Assembly: GCA_002470465.1 (NCBI GenBank) | Contig: DKMD01000017.1 | Location: forward strand, 186,001-250,000 | Source: Pluralibacter sp. UBA7423 | Lineage (GTDB): Bacteria > Pseudomonadota > Gammaproteobacteria > Enterobacterales > Enterobacteriaceae | Reading direction: 5' to 3' | DNA length: 64,000 nt | In this document: positions 34,220 to 41,983 of the stretch, piece by piece | Numbering within the stretch: position 1 is the first letter of the stretch | Layout of the letters: each line of letters begins with the position of its first letter | Program-made: the position numbers and the translations under genes | Notes under the pieces: generated by a model | Told to the model about the DNA's origin: nothing | Seen by the model: the letters and a program-made list of their open reading frames with translations, nothing else | Database searches by the model: none

Positions 34220-36331
34220 ATGAAAATCATTACTGTCCGCAGGGCTGCGCTGTCGGCAATGCTGCTGCCGCTCCTGCCTGCGCACGACGCCACCGCCGCC
34301 GACGAGCAAACCATGGTCGTGTCCGCCAGCCCACAGGGCGTGTCAGAGCTGGATACGCCCGCGGCCGTCAGCGTCGTTAACGGTGAGGATATGCGCCACG
34401 CCGCTCCGCAGGTCAATCTTTCCGAGTCGCTCAGCAGCGTGCCCGGCCTGCAAATCCAGAACCGCCAGAATTTCGCCCAGGATTTGCAGCTGTCGATTCG
34501 CGGCTTTGGTTCCCGGTCGACCTTCGGCGTGCGCGGCATTCGTTTGTACGTCGACGGCATTCCGGCGACCATGCCGGACGGCCAGGGTCAGACTTCTAAC
34601 ATCGACATCACCAGCGTCGATAGCGTGGAAGTGCTGCGCGGCCCGTTCTCTGCCCTGTACGGCAACTCCTCCGGCGGCGTTATGAACGTCACCACGCAAA
34701 CCGGCCAGCAGCCCACCACCCTTGAGGCGAACAGCTATTACGGCAGCTACGGGACCTGGCGCTACGGTCTGAAGGCCAGCGGTGCCGTTGGCGATGGTAG
34801 CCAGGCGGGCGACGTTGATTACACCGTCTCGACTACCCGCTTCGACACGCACGGCTATCGCGACCACAGCGGCGCGCGGAAGAATCTGGCGAACGCCAAA
34901 CTTGGCGTGCGGATTAACGACGTCAGCAAGCTGACCCTGCTGTTTAACAGCGTGGATATTAAGGCCAACGATGCCGGTGGCCTGAGCTACAGCGAGTGGC
35001 GCGCCGACCCGCAGCAGTCGCCGCGAGGCGATCAGTACAACACGCGCAAAACCACCAAACAAACACAGGCAGGCCTGCACTATGAGCGTCAGCTAAGCGC
35101 GCAGGATGACCTGAGCGTGATGATGTATGCCGGGGAGCGCCAGACCACGCAGTATCAGTCAATCCCTATGGGACCGCAGCTGAACCCTTCCCATTCCGGC
35201 GGCGTTATCGATCTCGACCGCCACTACCAGGGCATCGACACCCGCTGGACTCACCAGGGGGAGTTACTGGTACCGGTGACCTTCACTACCGGGCTGGACT
35301 ACGAAAACATGAGCGAGAAGCGCAAAGGCTATGAAAACTTTGTGCTCGACAACGGCGTGCCGGACTACGGCCAGCAGGGAGCGATGCGGCGTAACGAACG
35401 CAACCTGATGTGGAATCTCGACCCGTATCTGCAAACCCAGTGGCAGCTGACGCCGAAACTGACGCTGGATGCAGGCGTCCGCTACAGCTCGGTGTGGTTC
35501 GACTCCAACGATTTCTACGTCACGCCGGGTAACGATAACGACAGCGGCAATGCGAGCTATCACAAATGGCTCCCGGCAGGCTCGCTGAAGTATGCCGTGA
35601 CCGACGCATGGAACGTTTATGTTTCGGCGGGCCGTGGCTTTGAAACCCCGACCATTAACGAGCTTTCCTATCGCCCGGACAACCAGAGCGGCCTCAACTT
35701 TGGTCTGCAGCCGTCCACCAACGAAACGGTGGAAGTGGGCAGCAAAACGCGAATCGGCAACGGCCTGCTGACGGCGGCGCTGTTCCAGACCAACACCGAC
35801 AACGAAATCGTCGTCGACAGCAGCAGCGGAGGACGCACCAGCTACAAAAATGCCGGGAAAACTCGCCGTCAGGGCGCGGAGCTGTCGCTCGATCAGCAGT
35901 TTGGCGAAAGCTGGAAGCTGAAAGCAGCCTGGACCTGGCTCGATGCCACCTACCGCAGCAACGTCTGTGATGACGCCAGCTGCAACGGCAACCGCATTCC
36001 GGGCATCGCCCGCAACATGGGCTATGCCTCTTTTGGCTATGAGCCGGAGCTTGGCTGGTATGCGGGCAGCGATATCCGCTATTTGAGCGACATCATGGCC
36101 AACGATGAAAATACCGCCAGAGCGCCATCGTGGACGGTCGTCGGGCTGAACACCGGCTATAAATTCGGCGTGGGGAGCTGGAAAATGGACATCTTTGGTC
36201 GGGTGGATAATCTGTTCGATCGGGAATACGCCGGCTCGGTGATCGTTAACGAATCCAACGGTCGCTATTACGAACCTGCGCCAGGGCGTAATTACGGTGT
36301 GGGTTTATCCATAGCGTATCAGTTCCGGTAA
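34220..36331 (+). CDS. yncD: TonB-dependent outer membrane receptor PqqU/YncD
   Basis: A 703-residue TonB-dependent receptor. A signal peptide (cleavage near ATAA) is followed by the TonB box-like EQTMVVSA, the plug domain (TPAAVSVVNGEDM, LSIRGFGSRSTFGVRGIRLYVDGIPATMPDGQGQ, VEVLRGPFSALYGN) and a 22-strand barrel ending in the aromatic C-terminal LSIAYQFR. It is collinear with E. coli YncD, now known as PqqU, the importer of the redox cofactor pyrroloquinoline quinone. ATG 34220 has AAGAG upstream. The Fur box upstream suggests iron control. Confidence 0.95.
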   Translation: MKIITVRRAALSAMLLPLLPAHDATAADEQTMVVSASPQGVSELDTPAAVSVVNGEDMRHAAPQVNLSESLSSVPGLQIQNRQNFAQDLQLSIRGFGSRSTFGVRGIRLYVDGIPATMPDGQGQTSNIDITSVDSVEVLRGPFSALYGNSSGGVMNVTTQTGQQPTTLEANSYYGSYGTWRYGLKASGAVGDGSQAGDVDYTVSTTRFDTHGYRDHSGARKNLANAKLGVRINDVSKLTLLFNSVDIKANDAGGLSYSEWRADPQQSPRGDQYNTRKTTKQTQAGLHYERQLSAQDDLSVMMYAGERQTTQYQSIPMGPQLNPSHSGGVIDLDRHYQGIDTRWTHQGELLVPVTFTTGLDYENMSEKRKGYENFVLDNGVPDYGQQGAMRRNERNLMWNLDPYLQTQWQLTPKLTLDAGVRYSSVWFDSNDFYVTPGNDNDSGNASYHKWLPAGSLKYAVTDAWNVYVSAGRGFETPTINELSYRPDNQSGLNFGLQPSTNETVEVGSKTRIGNGLLTAALFQTNTDNEIVVDSSSGGRTSYKNAGKTRRQGAELSLDQQFGESWKLKAAWTWLDATYRSNVCDDASCNGNRIPGIARNMGYASFGYEPELGWYAGSDIRYLSDIMANDENTARAPSWTVVGLNTGYKFGVGSWKMDIFGRVDNLFDREYAGSVIVNESNGRYYEPAPGRNYGVGLSIAYQFR

Positions 36332-36392
36332 AGGATTGGCGTGCCGGGAGTTCCGGCACGCTATTACTGAAGGTACCGATTAATAACGGGAA

Positions 36393-37052
36393 TTAATTAT
36401 AATACTGTCGCAATAATATAGCCGACCCCTGATCGATAGCCCGGCACATGGCCGCCCCGCTCTCTGCTTCGTCTTTTTTTTCCAGCGCGCTCAGTAAATC
36501 GTCGTAATAGCGATACTGTTTAAAAACCTCACAGGATTGTGGGTGCAAATAATTAAAGCAGGGGCCAATACGCACCCAAAGCTGTTCAATAAGCGCCGTC
36601 AGCGTGGGCATTTCCGCATAGTCATACAGCCGGAAACGGAAGCGGCAATTGGCCTGCAATGCGCGTTCCATATCACCCTGCGCTTTCGCCTCATGGAAGG
36701 CCCCCACGTAGTCGCGTAAATCCCGCAGCTTTGCTTCCGTCATCAATGCCGCCGCCGCAGATGCTGCCATCCCTTCGAGCTTCTTGCGGATTTGATTGAC
36801 CTCGTTGTACTGCTGGAGCGTCACCTCCGGCACCAGAAAGGCCTGGGCGGGTGTCGCCTGCAATGCCCCGGATGAGACCAGGCGCAGCAGCGCTTCACGT
36901 ACCGGCGTGATGCTGGTTCCCAACTGCTCGGCAAGATCCCGCGTTACCAGCCGGGCACCAGGCTTCAGCGCCCCGATAATCAGGGCACTTTTTAAATTTA
37001 CTTCGACCTGCATGGTAAGACTCATACGCTGTGCTTTTTCAAAGTCGAGCAT
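36393..37052 (-). CDS. mcbR: GntR/FadR-family regulator, McbR-like
   Basis: A 219-residue regulator with an N-terminal winged helix (residues about 15-75: SALIIGALKPGARLVTRDLAEQLGTSITPVREALLRLV) and a C-terminal FCD ligand domain. The position between yncD and curA and the SITPVREALLRLVS block agree with E. coli McbR, which represses yciGFE-type and mcbA genes and affects colanic acid. The FCD half is only moderately similar, so the regulon may differ. No SD better than weak AGG is seen before the ATG. Confidence 0.8.
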   Translation of the reverse strand: MLDFEKAQRMSLTMQVEVNLKSALIIGALKPGARLVTRDLAEQLGTSITPVREALLRLVSSGALQATPAQAFLVPEVTLQQYNEVNQIRKKLEGMAASAAAALMTEAKLRDLRDYVGAFHEAKAQGDMERALQANCRFRFRLYDYAEMPTLTALIEQLWVRIGPCFNYLHPQSCEVFKQYRYYDDLLSALEKKDEAESGAAMCRAIDQGSAILLRQYYN

Positions 37053-37283
37053 GGTTATTTCCTGTGTCCATAATCATTGTTCTCGTCACGGCCTGAGAGC
37101 AAACAACTGAGCACGACCCCAGGATATATCCTGTATCGCGGCGGTGTTGGAAATAACATGGATTAATCTGCTAAAAATAGTGATTTTTTAATTGTCATGT
37201 TGTTAATTTAGGCCGTGCACTTCATACAAATTGGCTATTGCACGATTAATTAAAGACGCTAATGGAATTTTTGCACGGAAATT

Positions 37284-37304
37284 TGCGGCGCTCGCGGCGC
37301 CGCA
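37284..37304 (-). terminator. Stem-loop after curA
   Basis: A perfect 8-bp GC-rich stem TGCGGCGC/GCGCCGCA with a 5-nt loop begins 10 bp after the curA stop. The tail on the minus strand is AATTT, so it is a weak intrinsic terminator. The rest of 37053-37313 is AT-rich and shows no gene. Confidence 0.6.
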
Positions 37305-37313
37305 GCTTATTTT

Positions 37314-38351
37314 TTAGTCATCCGCATCAATGCGAATAACGACTTTACCGAAATTTTTACCTTTCAGCAGACCGAAGAAGGCCTCTGGCGCATTTTCCAG
37401 ACCGTCGGTGATTTGTTCACGATATTTTATCGATCCGTCGCTTATCCACTGGTTCATCGCCGTCTGAAACTCGCCTATGCGATGGCCGTAATCCTGACCA
37501 ATGATAAAGCCCTGCATGCGGATGCGCTTTTTCAGCAGTGTGCCCATCAGTAAAGGCAGACGGTCCGGCCCGGCTGGCAGTTCAGTCGCGCTGTAGCCGC
37601 TGACTAAGCCGCATACGGGAACGCGAGCAGACGTATTGAGCAGCGGCAGAACCGCGTCGAACACCTTGCCGCCGACATTTTCATAATAAACATCAATCCC
37701 CTGCGGGCAGGCTTTCGCCAGCTGCTGCGCGAAATCTGCGGCATGATGGTCCAGACAGACGTCGAACCCTAAGGTCTCCACGGCATAGCGGCACTTTTCT
37801 TCACCGCCAGCAATACCAACCACGCGACAGCCTTTGATTTTGGCGATCTGCCCGACCGTTGCGCCGACAGGCCCGGTGGCCGCCGCGACGACCAGGGTTT
37901 CCCCTGCCTTCGGCTGGCCGATATCCAGCAGCCCCATGTAAGCCGTAAAGCCCGGCATCCCGGCAATGCCAAGGGCCCAGGAGGGGTTTTCAGGACTTTC
38001 GCCGAGTTTCACCAGCCCTTGCCCGTCGGAAATCTCATAGTTCTGCCAGCCGCTGTAGCCCAGAACCCAGTCACCGGGCTTAAAATCTGCATGATTTGAT
38101 TGCACCACGCGGCTGACAGTGCCCCCGACCATGGTCGCGCCAATCTCCACCGGCGGTGAATAGGACGGCGCGTCGCTCATGCGGCCACGCATATAAGGGT
38201 CAAGCGAGAGATAAACTGTGCGTAACAGAATTTGTCCGTTGCCAGGCTCAGGGATATCCCCTTCTTCAAGGCGGAAATTGGCGGCAACCGGTTCGCCGTG
38301 CGGGCGAGAGGCCAGCACCCAGCGACGATGACGTGACGCGTGTTGACTCAT
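37314..38351 (-). CDS. curA: NADPH-dependent curcumin/dihydrocurcumin reductase
   Basis: A 345-residue medium-chain reductase of the leukotriene B4 12-hydroxydehydrogenase type, lacking zinc ligands. The N-terminal NRRWVLASRPHG-like start, YLSLDPYMRGRMSD, the NADPH-binding VVAAATGPVGATVGQIAKIKGCRVVGIAGG (around residues 155-185) and YYENVGGKVFDAVLPLLN are shared with E. coli CurA over the full length. It reduces the double bonds of curcumin and related enones. It is transcribed separately from the divergent region at 38.4 kb. Confidence 0.96.
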   Translation of the reverse strand: MSQHASRHRRWVLASRPHGEPVAANFRLEEGDIPEPGNGQILLRTVYLSLDPYMRGRMSDAPSYSPPVEIGATMVGGTVSRVVQSNHADFKPGDWVLGYSGWQNYEISDGQGLVKLGESPENPSWALGIAGMPGFTAYMGLLDIGQPKAGETLVVAAATGPVGATVGQIAKIKGCRVVGIAGGEEKCRYAVETLGFDVCLDHHAADFAQQLAKACPQGIDVYYENVGGKVFDAVLPLLNTSARVPVCGLVSGYSATELPAGPDRLPLLMGTLLKKRIRMQGFIIGQDYGHRIGEFQTAMNQWISDGSIKYREQITDGLENAPEAFFGLLKGKNFGKVVIRIDADD

Positions 38352-38414
38352 GATCTGCTCCTTCTGGAAAACATTCCCTGAGACTAGTCGCTCATCGTCA
38401 CCCCTGCATTACCA

Positions 38415-38990
38415 TTATGAGCCGGAATGGTTCAGCCGCACCACGAGGTAAATACAGGGCTTATCGGTCTGGTTCACAAAGCGACAGTCGTTCGGTGGGC
38501 CAAGCTCAAGGCAATCCCCCGCCTGCATAGCGTGCTGCGTATCGCCCTCAATGAACAGCAGTTCGCCCTGCTGAAGCCAGATCAGCTGCCGCGCCAGCGC
38601 ATACGACGACGCGGGCATTGGGATGTCGCTGCCTGGCGGCAGCTCAACCTGCACCAGATCGATCGGCAAATCGCTGCGTGGGGAAACGTGGCGGCGAAGA
38701 TAGTGGGTTTGTGGATCGTGCCAGACCGGCTGATTTTCAAACCGCAGCAGCTTCCCTTCCTGCATTTCGGCGCGTGCAATCAGCGTGGACATGCTGATCC
38801 CGAACGCGCCGGAAAGCCTGCCGAGCATTGTCGCCGTCGGGCTACTGTCGCCGCGTTCAATTTTGTGGATCATCGCACGCGATACGCCCGCGCGCTCGGC
38901 CAGTTCGCTAAGCGACCAGCCGCGGGATTCGCGCTCGATGCGAATGCGCGCGCTGATGCGCTGATTGAGTGTGTCTTCGATAGTATTCAT
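38415..38990 (-). CDS. XRE-cupin transcriptional regulator, probably leaderless
   Basis: A 191-residue regulator with an N-terminal XRE HTH (residues about 12-67, ISARIRIERESRGWSLSELAERAGVSRAMIHKIERG) and a C-terminal cupin domain (about 115-185) that likely senses a small ligand. There is no Shine-Dalgarno sequence before the ATG at 38990. A -10-like TATAGT (39004-38999) would place the transcript start 2-3 nt before the ATG, so the mRNA is probably leaderless. The palindrome ACTATAGT there recurs twice before mnaT on the other strand, suggesting autoregulation and control of mnaT-ydcZ. Confidence 0.85.
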   Translation of the reverse strand: MNTIEDTLNQRISARIRIERESRGWSLSELAERAGVSRAMIHKIERGDSSPTATMLGRLSGAFGISMSTLIARAEMQEGKLLRFENQPVWHDPQTHYLRRHVSPRSDLPIDLVQVELPPGSDIPMPASSYALARQLIWLQQGELLFIEGDTQHAMQAGDCLELGPPNDCRFVNQTDKPCIYLVVRLNHSGS

Positions 38991-38998
38991 GGCGTAAT

Positions 38999-39006
38999 AC
39001 TATAGT
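38999..39006. promoter_or_regulatory. ACTATAGT palindrome over the -10 of the XRE-cupin gene
   Basis: The 8-bp palindrome, with T before and G after, contains the TATAGT hexamer and lies 9 bp before the start codon. The same TACTATAGTG occurs before mnaT. Confidence 0.6.
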
Positions 39007-39086
39007 GCATCGGCTCGCTTTTCGAGTGGCTGGTCAGGAGCGATTCGCCAGAGTGGGTTTATTAAACTTCGAGTACGGTCAACGCT

Positions 39087-39134
39087 ATGAGCAAAAACAT
39101 TATTTTCTGTGCCGACGGCACCTGGATGTGGTGA
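39087..39134 (+). pseudogene. Remnant 5' end of a DUF2235-type gene
   Basis: The short frame reads MSKNIIFCADGTW followed by Met-Trp and a stop. MSKN(I/V)(I/V)FCADGTWNG is the usual start of DUF2235 alpha/beta hydrolases, some of which are T6SS-linked lipases. The rest of the gene is missing. Another short decayed frame ending QLPTSCVIAK lies at about 39178-39273. The 357-bp gap 38991-39347 otherwise holds only operators. Confidence 0.4.
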
Positions 39135-39299
39135 CGCACCTTAAAAGCACAATGCCATCCCGTGTAGCAAAGCAACAGGCTGTGGAAGAATCAACTGTAT
39201 CGCCCGCAGGCCCTGAGGAAGTTTACCGCCCCGGACTGGCAGCTGCCCACCAGTTGCGTGATTGCCAAATAGTGCCGGCCTCTTGTCAAAGCCGGCAAA

Positions 39300-39329
39300 A
39301 CTATAGTATCTATATCGTACTACTATAGT
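39300..39329. promoter_or_regulatory. Two ACTATAGT palindromes before mnaT
   Basis: Copies at 39300-39307 and 39322-39329 have centres exactly 22 bp apart, two helical turns, and the second is 19 bp before the mnaT ATG. Each contains the -10-like TATAGT. They match the palindrome on the XRE-cupin promoter. Confidence 0.65.
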
Positions 39330-39347
39330 GAACAACCGAGGCCAGCC

Positions 39348-39866
39348 ATGACCATTCGTTACGCCAGCAAAGAAGACTGTGCGGCAATCGCCGAGATTTA
39401 TAACCACGCGGTGCTGCACACCGCCGCTATCTGGAACGATCAGACCGTCGACACCGACAACCGTATTGCATGGTATGAAGCCCGCCAGATTGCCGGGTAT
39501 CCGGTATTAGTGAGTGAAGAAAGTGGCACCGTGACAGGGTATGCCTCCTTCGGCGACTGGCGTGCCTTTGACGGTTTTCGTCACACCGTTGAGCATTCGG
39601 TCTACGTTCACCCACTGCATCAGGGTAAAGGCCTGGGCCGTAAACTGTTAACGCAGCTTATCGCTGAGGCAAGACAGATTGGCAAACACGTGATGGTGGC
39701 GGGTATCGAATCGCAAAACCAGGCTTCGCTGAACCTGCATGCCGCGCTCGGCTTTGTAACCACTGCGCAAATGCCGCAGGTGGGCACCAAGTTTGGTCGC
39801 TGGCTGGATCTGACCTTTATGCAGCTCCAGCTCGACGATCGCCAGGATCCGGACGCCCGATCATGA
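39348..39866 (+). CDS. mnaT: L-amino acid (Met sulfone/sulfoximine) N-acyltransferase
   Basis: A 172-residue GNAT enzyme almost identical in pattern to E. coli MnaT/YncA: IYNHAVLHTAAIWNDQTVD, GYASFGDWRAFDGFRHTVEHSVYVHPLHQGKGLGRKLL with the acetyl-CoA Q/G-x-G-x-G/A loop, and GTKFGRWLDLTFMQLQLD. The family acetylates methionine sulfone, methionine sulfoximine and phosphinothricin-like amino acids. GAGG precedes the ATG. Its stop overlaps ydcZ by four bases. Confidence 0.95.
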   Translation: MTIRYASKEDCAAIAEIYNHAVLHTAAIWNDQTVDTDNRIAWYEARQIAGYPVLVSEESGTVTGYASFGDWRAFDGFRHTVEHSVYVHPLHQGKGLGRKLLTQLIAEARQIGKHVMVAGIESQNQASLNLHAALGFVTTAQMPQVGTKFGRWLDLTFMQLQLDDRQDPDARS

Positions 39867-40312
39867 ACCAGTCGCTGACCCTCACCTTTCTGATTGCCGC
39901 CGGTATCGGCCTGGTCATTCAGAATACATTGATGGTGCGGATAACCCAGTCGGCTTCGACGATCCTTATCGCCATGCTGCTTAACTCGCTGGTCGGGATT
40001 GTGCTTTTCGTGTCGATTCTGCTGATTAAGCATGGCCTGAGCGGCTTTCAGGAACTCGCCTCCAGCATCAAATGGTGGACGCTCATCCCCGGTCTGCTCG
40101 GCTCATTTTTTGTATTTGCCAGCATCAGCGGCTATCAGTACGTCGGCGCGGCAACCACCATCGCGGTACTGGTCGCCAGCCAGCTGATCGGTGGCCTGGC
40201 GATGGACATCATTCGTCAGCAGGGCATCCCGTGGCGGGCACTGATTGGCCCGGTTTGCGGGGCTGTGATGCTGGTTGTTGGCGCATGGCTGGTGGCTCGT
40301 CGTCAGTTCTGA
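39863..40312 (+). CDS. ydcZ: DMT-family small membrane transporter YdcZ (DUF606)
   Basis: A 149-residue protein with about five hydrophobic helices, same length as E. coli YdcZ. The start MNQSLTLTFLIAAGIGLVIQNTLMVRITQ and the end VVGAWLVARRQF match it. Its function is unknown; DUF606 proteins resemble half of an EamA transporter. It is translationally coupled to mnaT, so it may export the acylated product, which is inference. Confidence 0.93.
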   Translation: MNQSLTLTFLIAAGIGLVIQNTLMVRITQSASTILIAMLLNSLVGIVLFVSILLIKHGLSGFQELASSIKWWTLIPGLLGSFFVFASISGYQYVGAATTIAVLVASQLIGGLAMDIIRQQGIPWRALIGPVCGAVMLVVGAWLVARRQF

Positions 40313-40411
40313 CCGCATTCTGCGCCGAGCCGCCAAACTTCTCGCAGTACAGTATCATGGGTCCAGCGGGAGTATTGGAAAAGAAATTTACGATTTCACT
40401 TTTTATTAATC

Positions 40412-40440
40412 AACGTAGCGCCCTGTATGGCCGCTACGTT
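40412..40440. repeat. Inverted repeat at the edge of the accessory block
   Basis: AACGTAGCG and CGCTACGTT form perfect 9-bp arms around 11 nt, between ydcZ and the ADP-ribosyltransferase gene. It lacks a T-run on either side but may still end the converging transcripts. Confidence 0.5.
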
Positions 40441-40458
40441 AAACTCCTTCATTTCTCA

Positions 40459-41676
40459 TTAATAGGGCAGGATCGGTGCCTTACCCACCTTAGACACTTC
40501 CTCTAATGTAACCTTATAAATATTCGACGTTGTTTTGGACATCTCTGTAACTTTGAAATTTGCCAGCGGGGAATAGAGTCTTTCACCCTCATCATTATCA
40601 AATTGTAGCCCACCAGGAACGGATAATCCGTTGCTGCTATTTCCTTTTACTTTGAATATGACTTTTACATCATCCTGACTGCGGTTTGCAAATTCTTCTG
40701 CAACATTTTCCTTCGTGGAGGTAGAGAAAAATTGCCCAAGGTTATACACAGTCTCAGTTTTTTTATCTTGATCGGCATTAAATTGTGCGATTAAAGTGCC
40801 AATTCCGCACTGCGTCATCCCTTGCCCACGATGAGTTGTAATATTTTTTTCTGTCGGGGTATACCATGCTTTAGCACCCGTTTTCACCAGTTCGGGAAGA
40901 TCGCTACAATTTGCCTTAATAGTGTATTCAAGTGACTTATTGCCTCGGCCAAAAATCTCATAACCATGAACCCTGCGGTACTCTTCAACGACTTTACTTC
41001 CACTCAGTTTGACCGTTGAACTGGCGTTACCAAACTGATGACGCGCCTCAATGTTAAGCGCTTTGCATCCCGCGTTGCTCTGATAGAGCATGGAAAAATT
41101 TTGTCGAGCCTGAATGTTTTTTTCATCAGCCTTTTTCGCATCGGTTTCAACTTTAACAAGCTTATCTATTTCTTTCTCTATGCCATATTGCTTCGCCTCG
41201 ATTTTATCAATTTTCTTACCGTACCCGGCGACTTCTGTTTTTAGCTCATCAACCTTATTTGAGGCGCTATTAATTCTTGTTTGCAGCTCTGCCATCACCT
41301 TTCCGGCAGAAACGGAACTCTCTTCAGCATTGATTTTTTTGGCTGCGGCTTCGCGCTCAATCTGATAACGTCCACCGTGGAACATATTTTTAAGAAAATT
41401 ACTCGCCTGACCATGTTTAAAATGATTATTTTTCAGTCGTACGGTGGCATCCTCACCATGTTTTGCTGAAACAGACTGAAGACTTTTAAGTAAAGACTGG
41501 TTTCCGGCGATATTCTTTTTATACGCGGAAATAGATTTATTCATCTCGCTTACGGTATTTTTAATGCTTGAGATATTTTTCGACAGGTTACTATTAAACT
41601 TGCTTAATTCGATCCGCTCTTGCCGTATGGCGCTCAAAGATACGGCGCTATGCTGTTTTACAGGGCTAATTGGCAT
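40459..41676 (-). CDS. Putative arginine-specific mono-ADP-ribosyltransferase toxin/effector
   Basis: A 405-residue protein with no signal peptide. Residues about 15-185 are highly charged and helical with heptad-like spacing (coiled coil). The C-terminal third has the R-S-E triad of arginine-type ADP-ribosyltransferases in order: Arg283 (THRGQGM), the STS strand Ser318-Thr-Ser320 (GQFFSTSTKENVAEEF), and the catalytic ExE loop Glu363-Gly-Glu365 (NDEGERLYSP). SpvB, iota toxin and T3SS/T6SS effectors share this pattern. The gene is AT-rich compared with its neighbours and absent from this position in E. coli, so it is likely acquired. Delivery route, target and any immunity gene are not evident. 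AAAGAG precedes the ATG. Confidence 0.82.
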   Translation of the reverse strand: MPISPVKQHSAVSLSAIRQERIELSKFNSNLSKNISSIKNTVSEMNKSISAYKKNIAGNQSLLKSLQSVSAKHGEDATVRLKNNHFKHGQASNFLKNMFHGGRYQIEREAAAKKINAEESSVSAGKVMAELQTRINSASNKVDELKTEVAGYGKKIDKIEAKQYGIEKEIDKLVKVETDAKKADEKNIQARQNFSMLYQSNAGCKALNIEARHQFGNASSTVKLSGSKVVEEYRRVHGYEIFGRGNKSLEYTIKANCSDLPELVKTGAKAWYTPTEKNITTHRGQGMTQCGIGTLIAQFNADQDKKTETVYNLGQFFSTSTKENVAEEFANRSQDDVKVIFKVKGNSSNGLSVPGGLQFDNDEGERLYSPLANFKVTEMSKTTSNIYKVTLEEVSKVGKAPILPY

Positions 41677-41983
41677 TTAAATTTCTCTTTGTTGAGTGCA
41701 TGAATACGGTTCGTGCACGAAGTCGTTAAAAATTCAGATGATTGCAGACTTCATGGCAGGGGAATATCAAGAAACGATTCTGAGCGAGAAATCGCGGACC
41801 ATTTGAACAGCCACCTGCGCTTTTTTTTCGACAGACTCTGTACCGTAAGGTCGTCCATCTTCGGCTCCATTTTCACTCTCCAACGATAAGTCCTGTCGTT
41901 TACAGCGTGTTTTTCTGCTCAGGCTGCGCGGCTATGCTTAACCGGGTCAAACGATGAATCAGTTATGCCCTTTGGAGACTCTA
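41677..41983. other. Gene-free divergent region with imperfect palindrome
   Basis: No gene is seen. GTGCATGAA-N5-TTCGTGCAC (41696-41718), 9-bp arms with one mismatch, lies 20 bp before the ADP-ribosyltransferase start and is a candidate operator for it. Confidence 0.5.
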
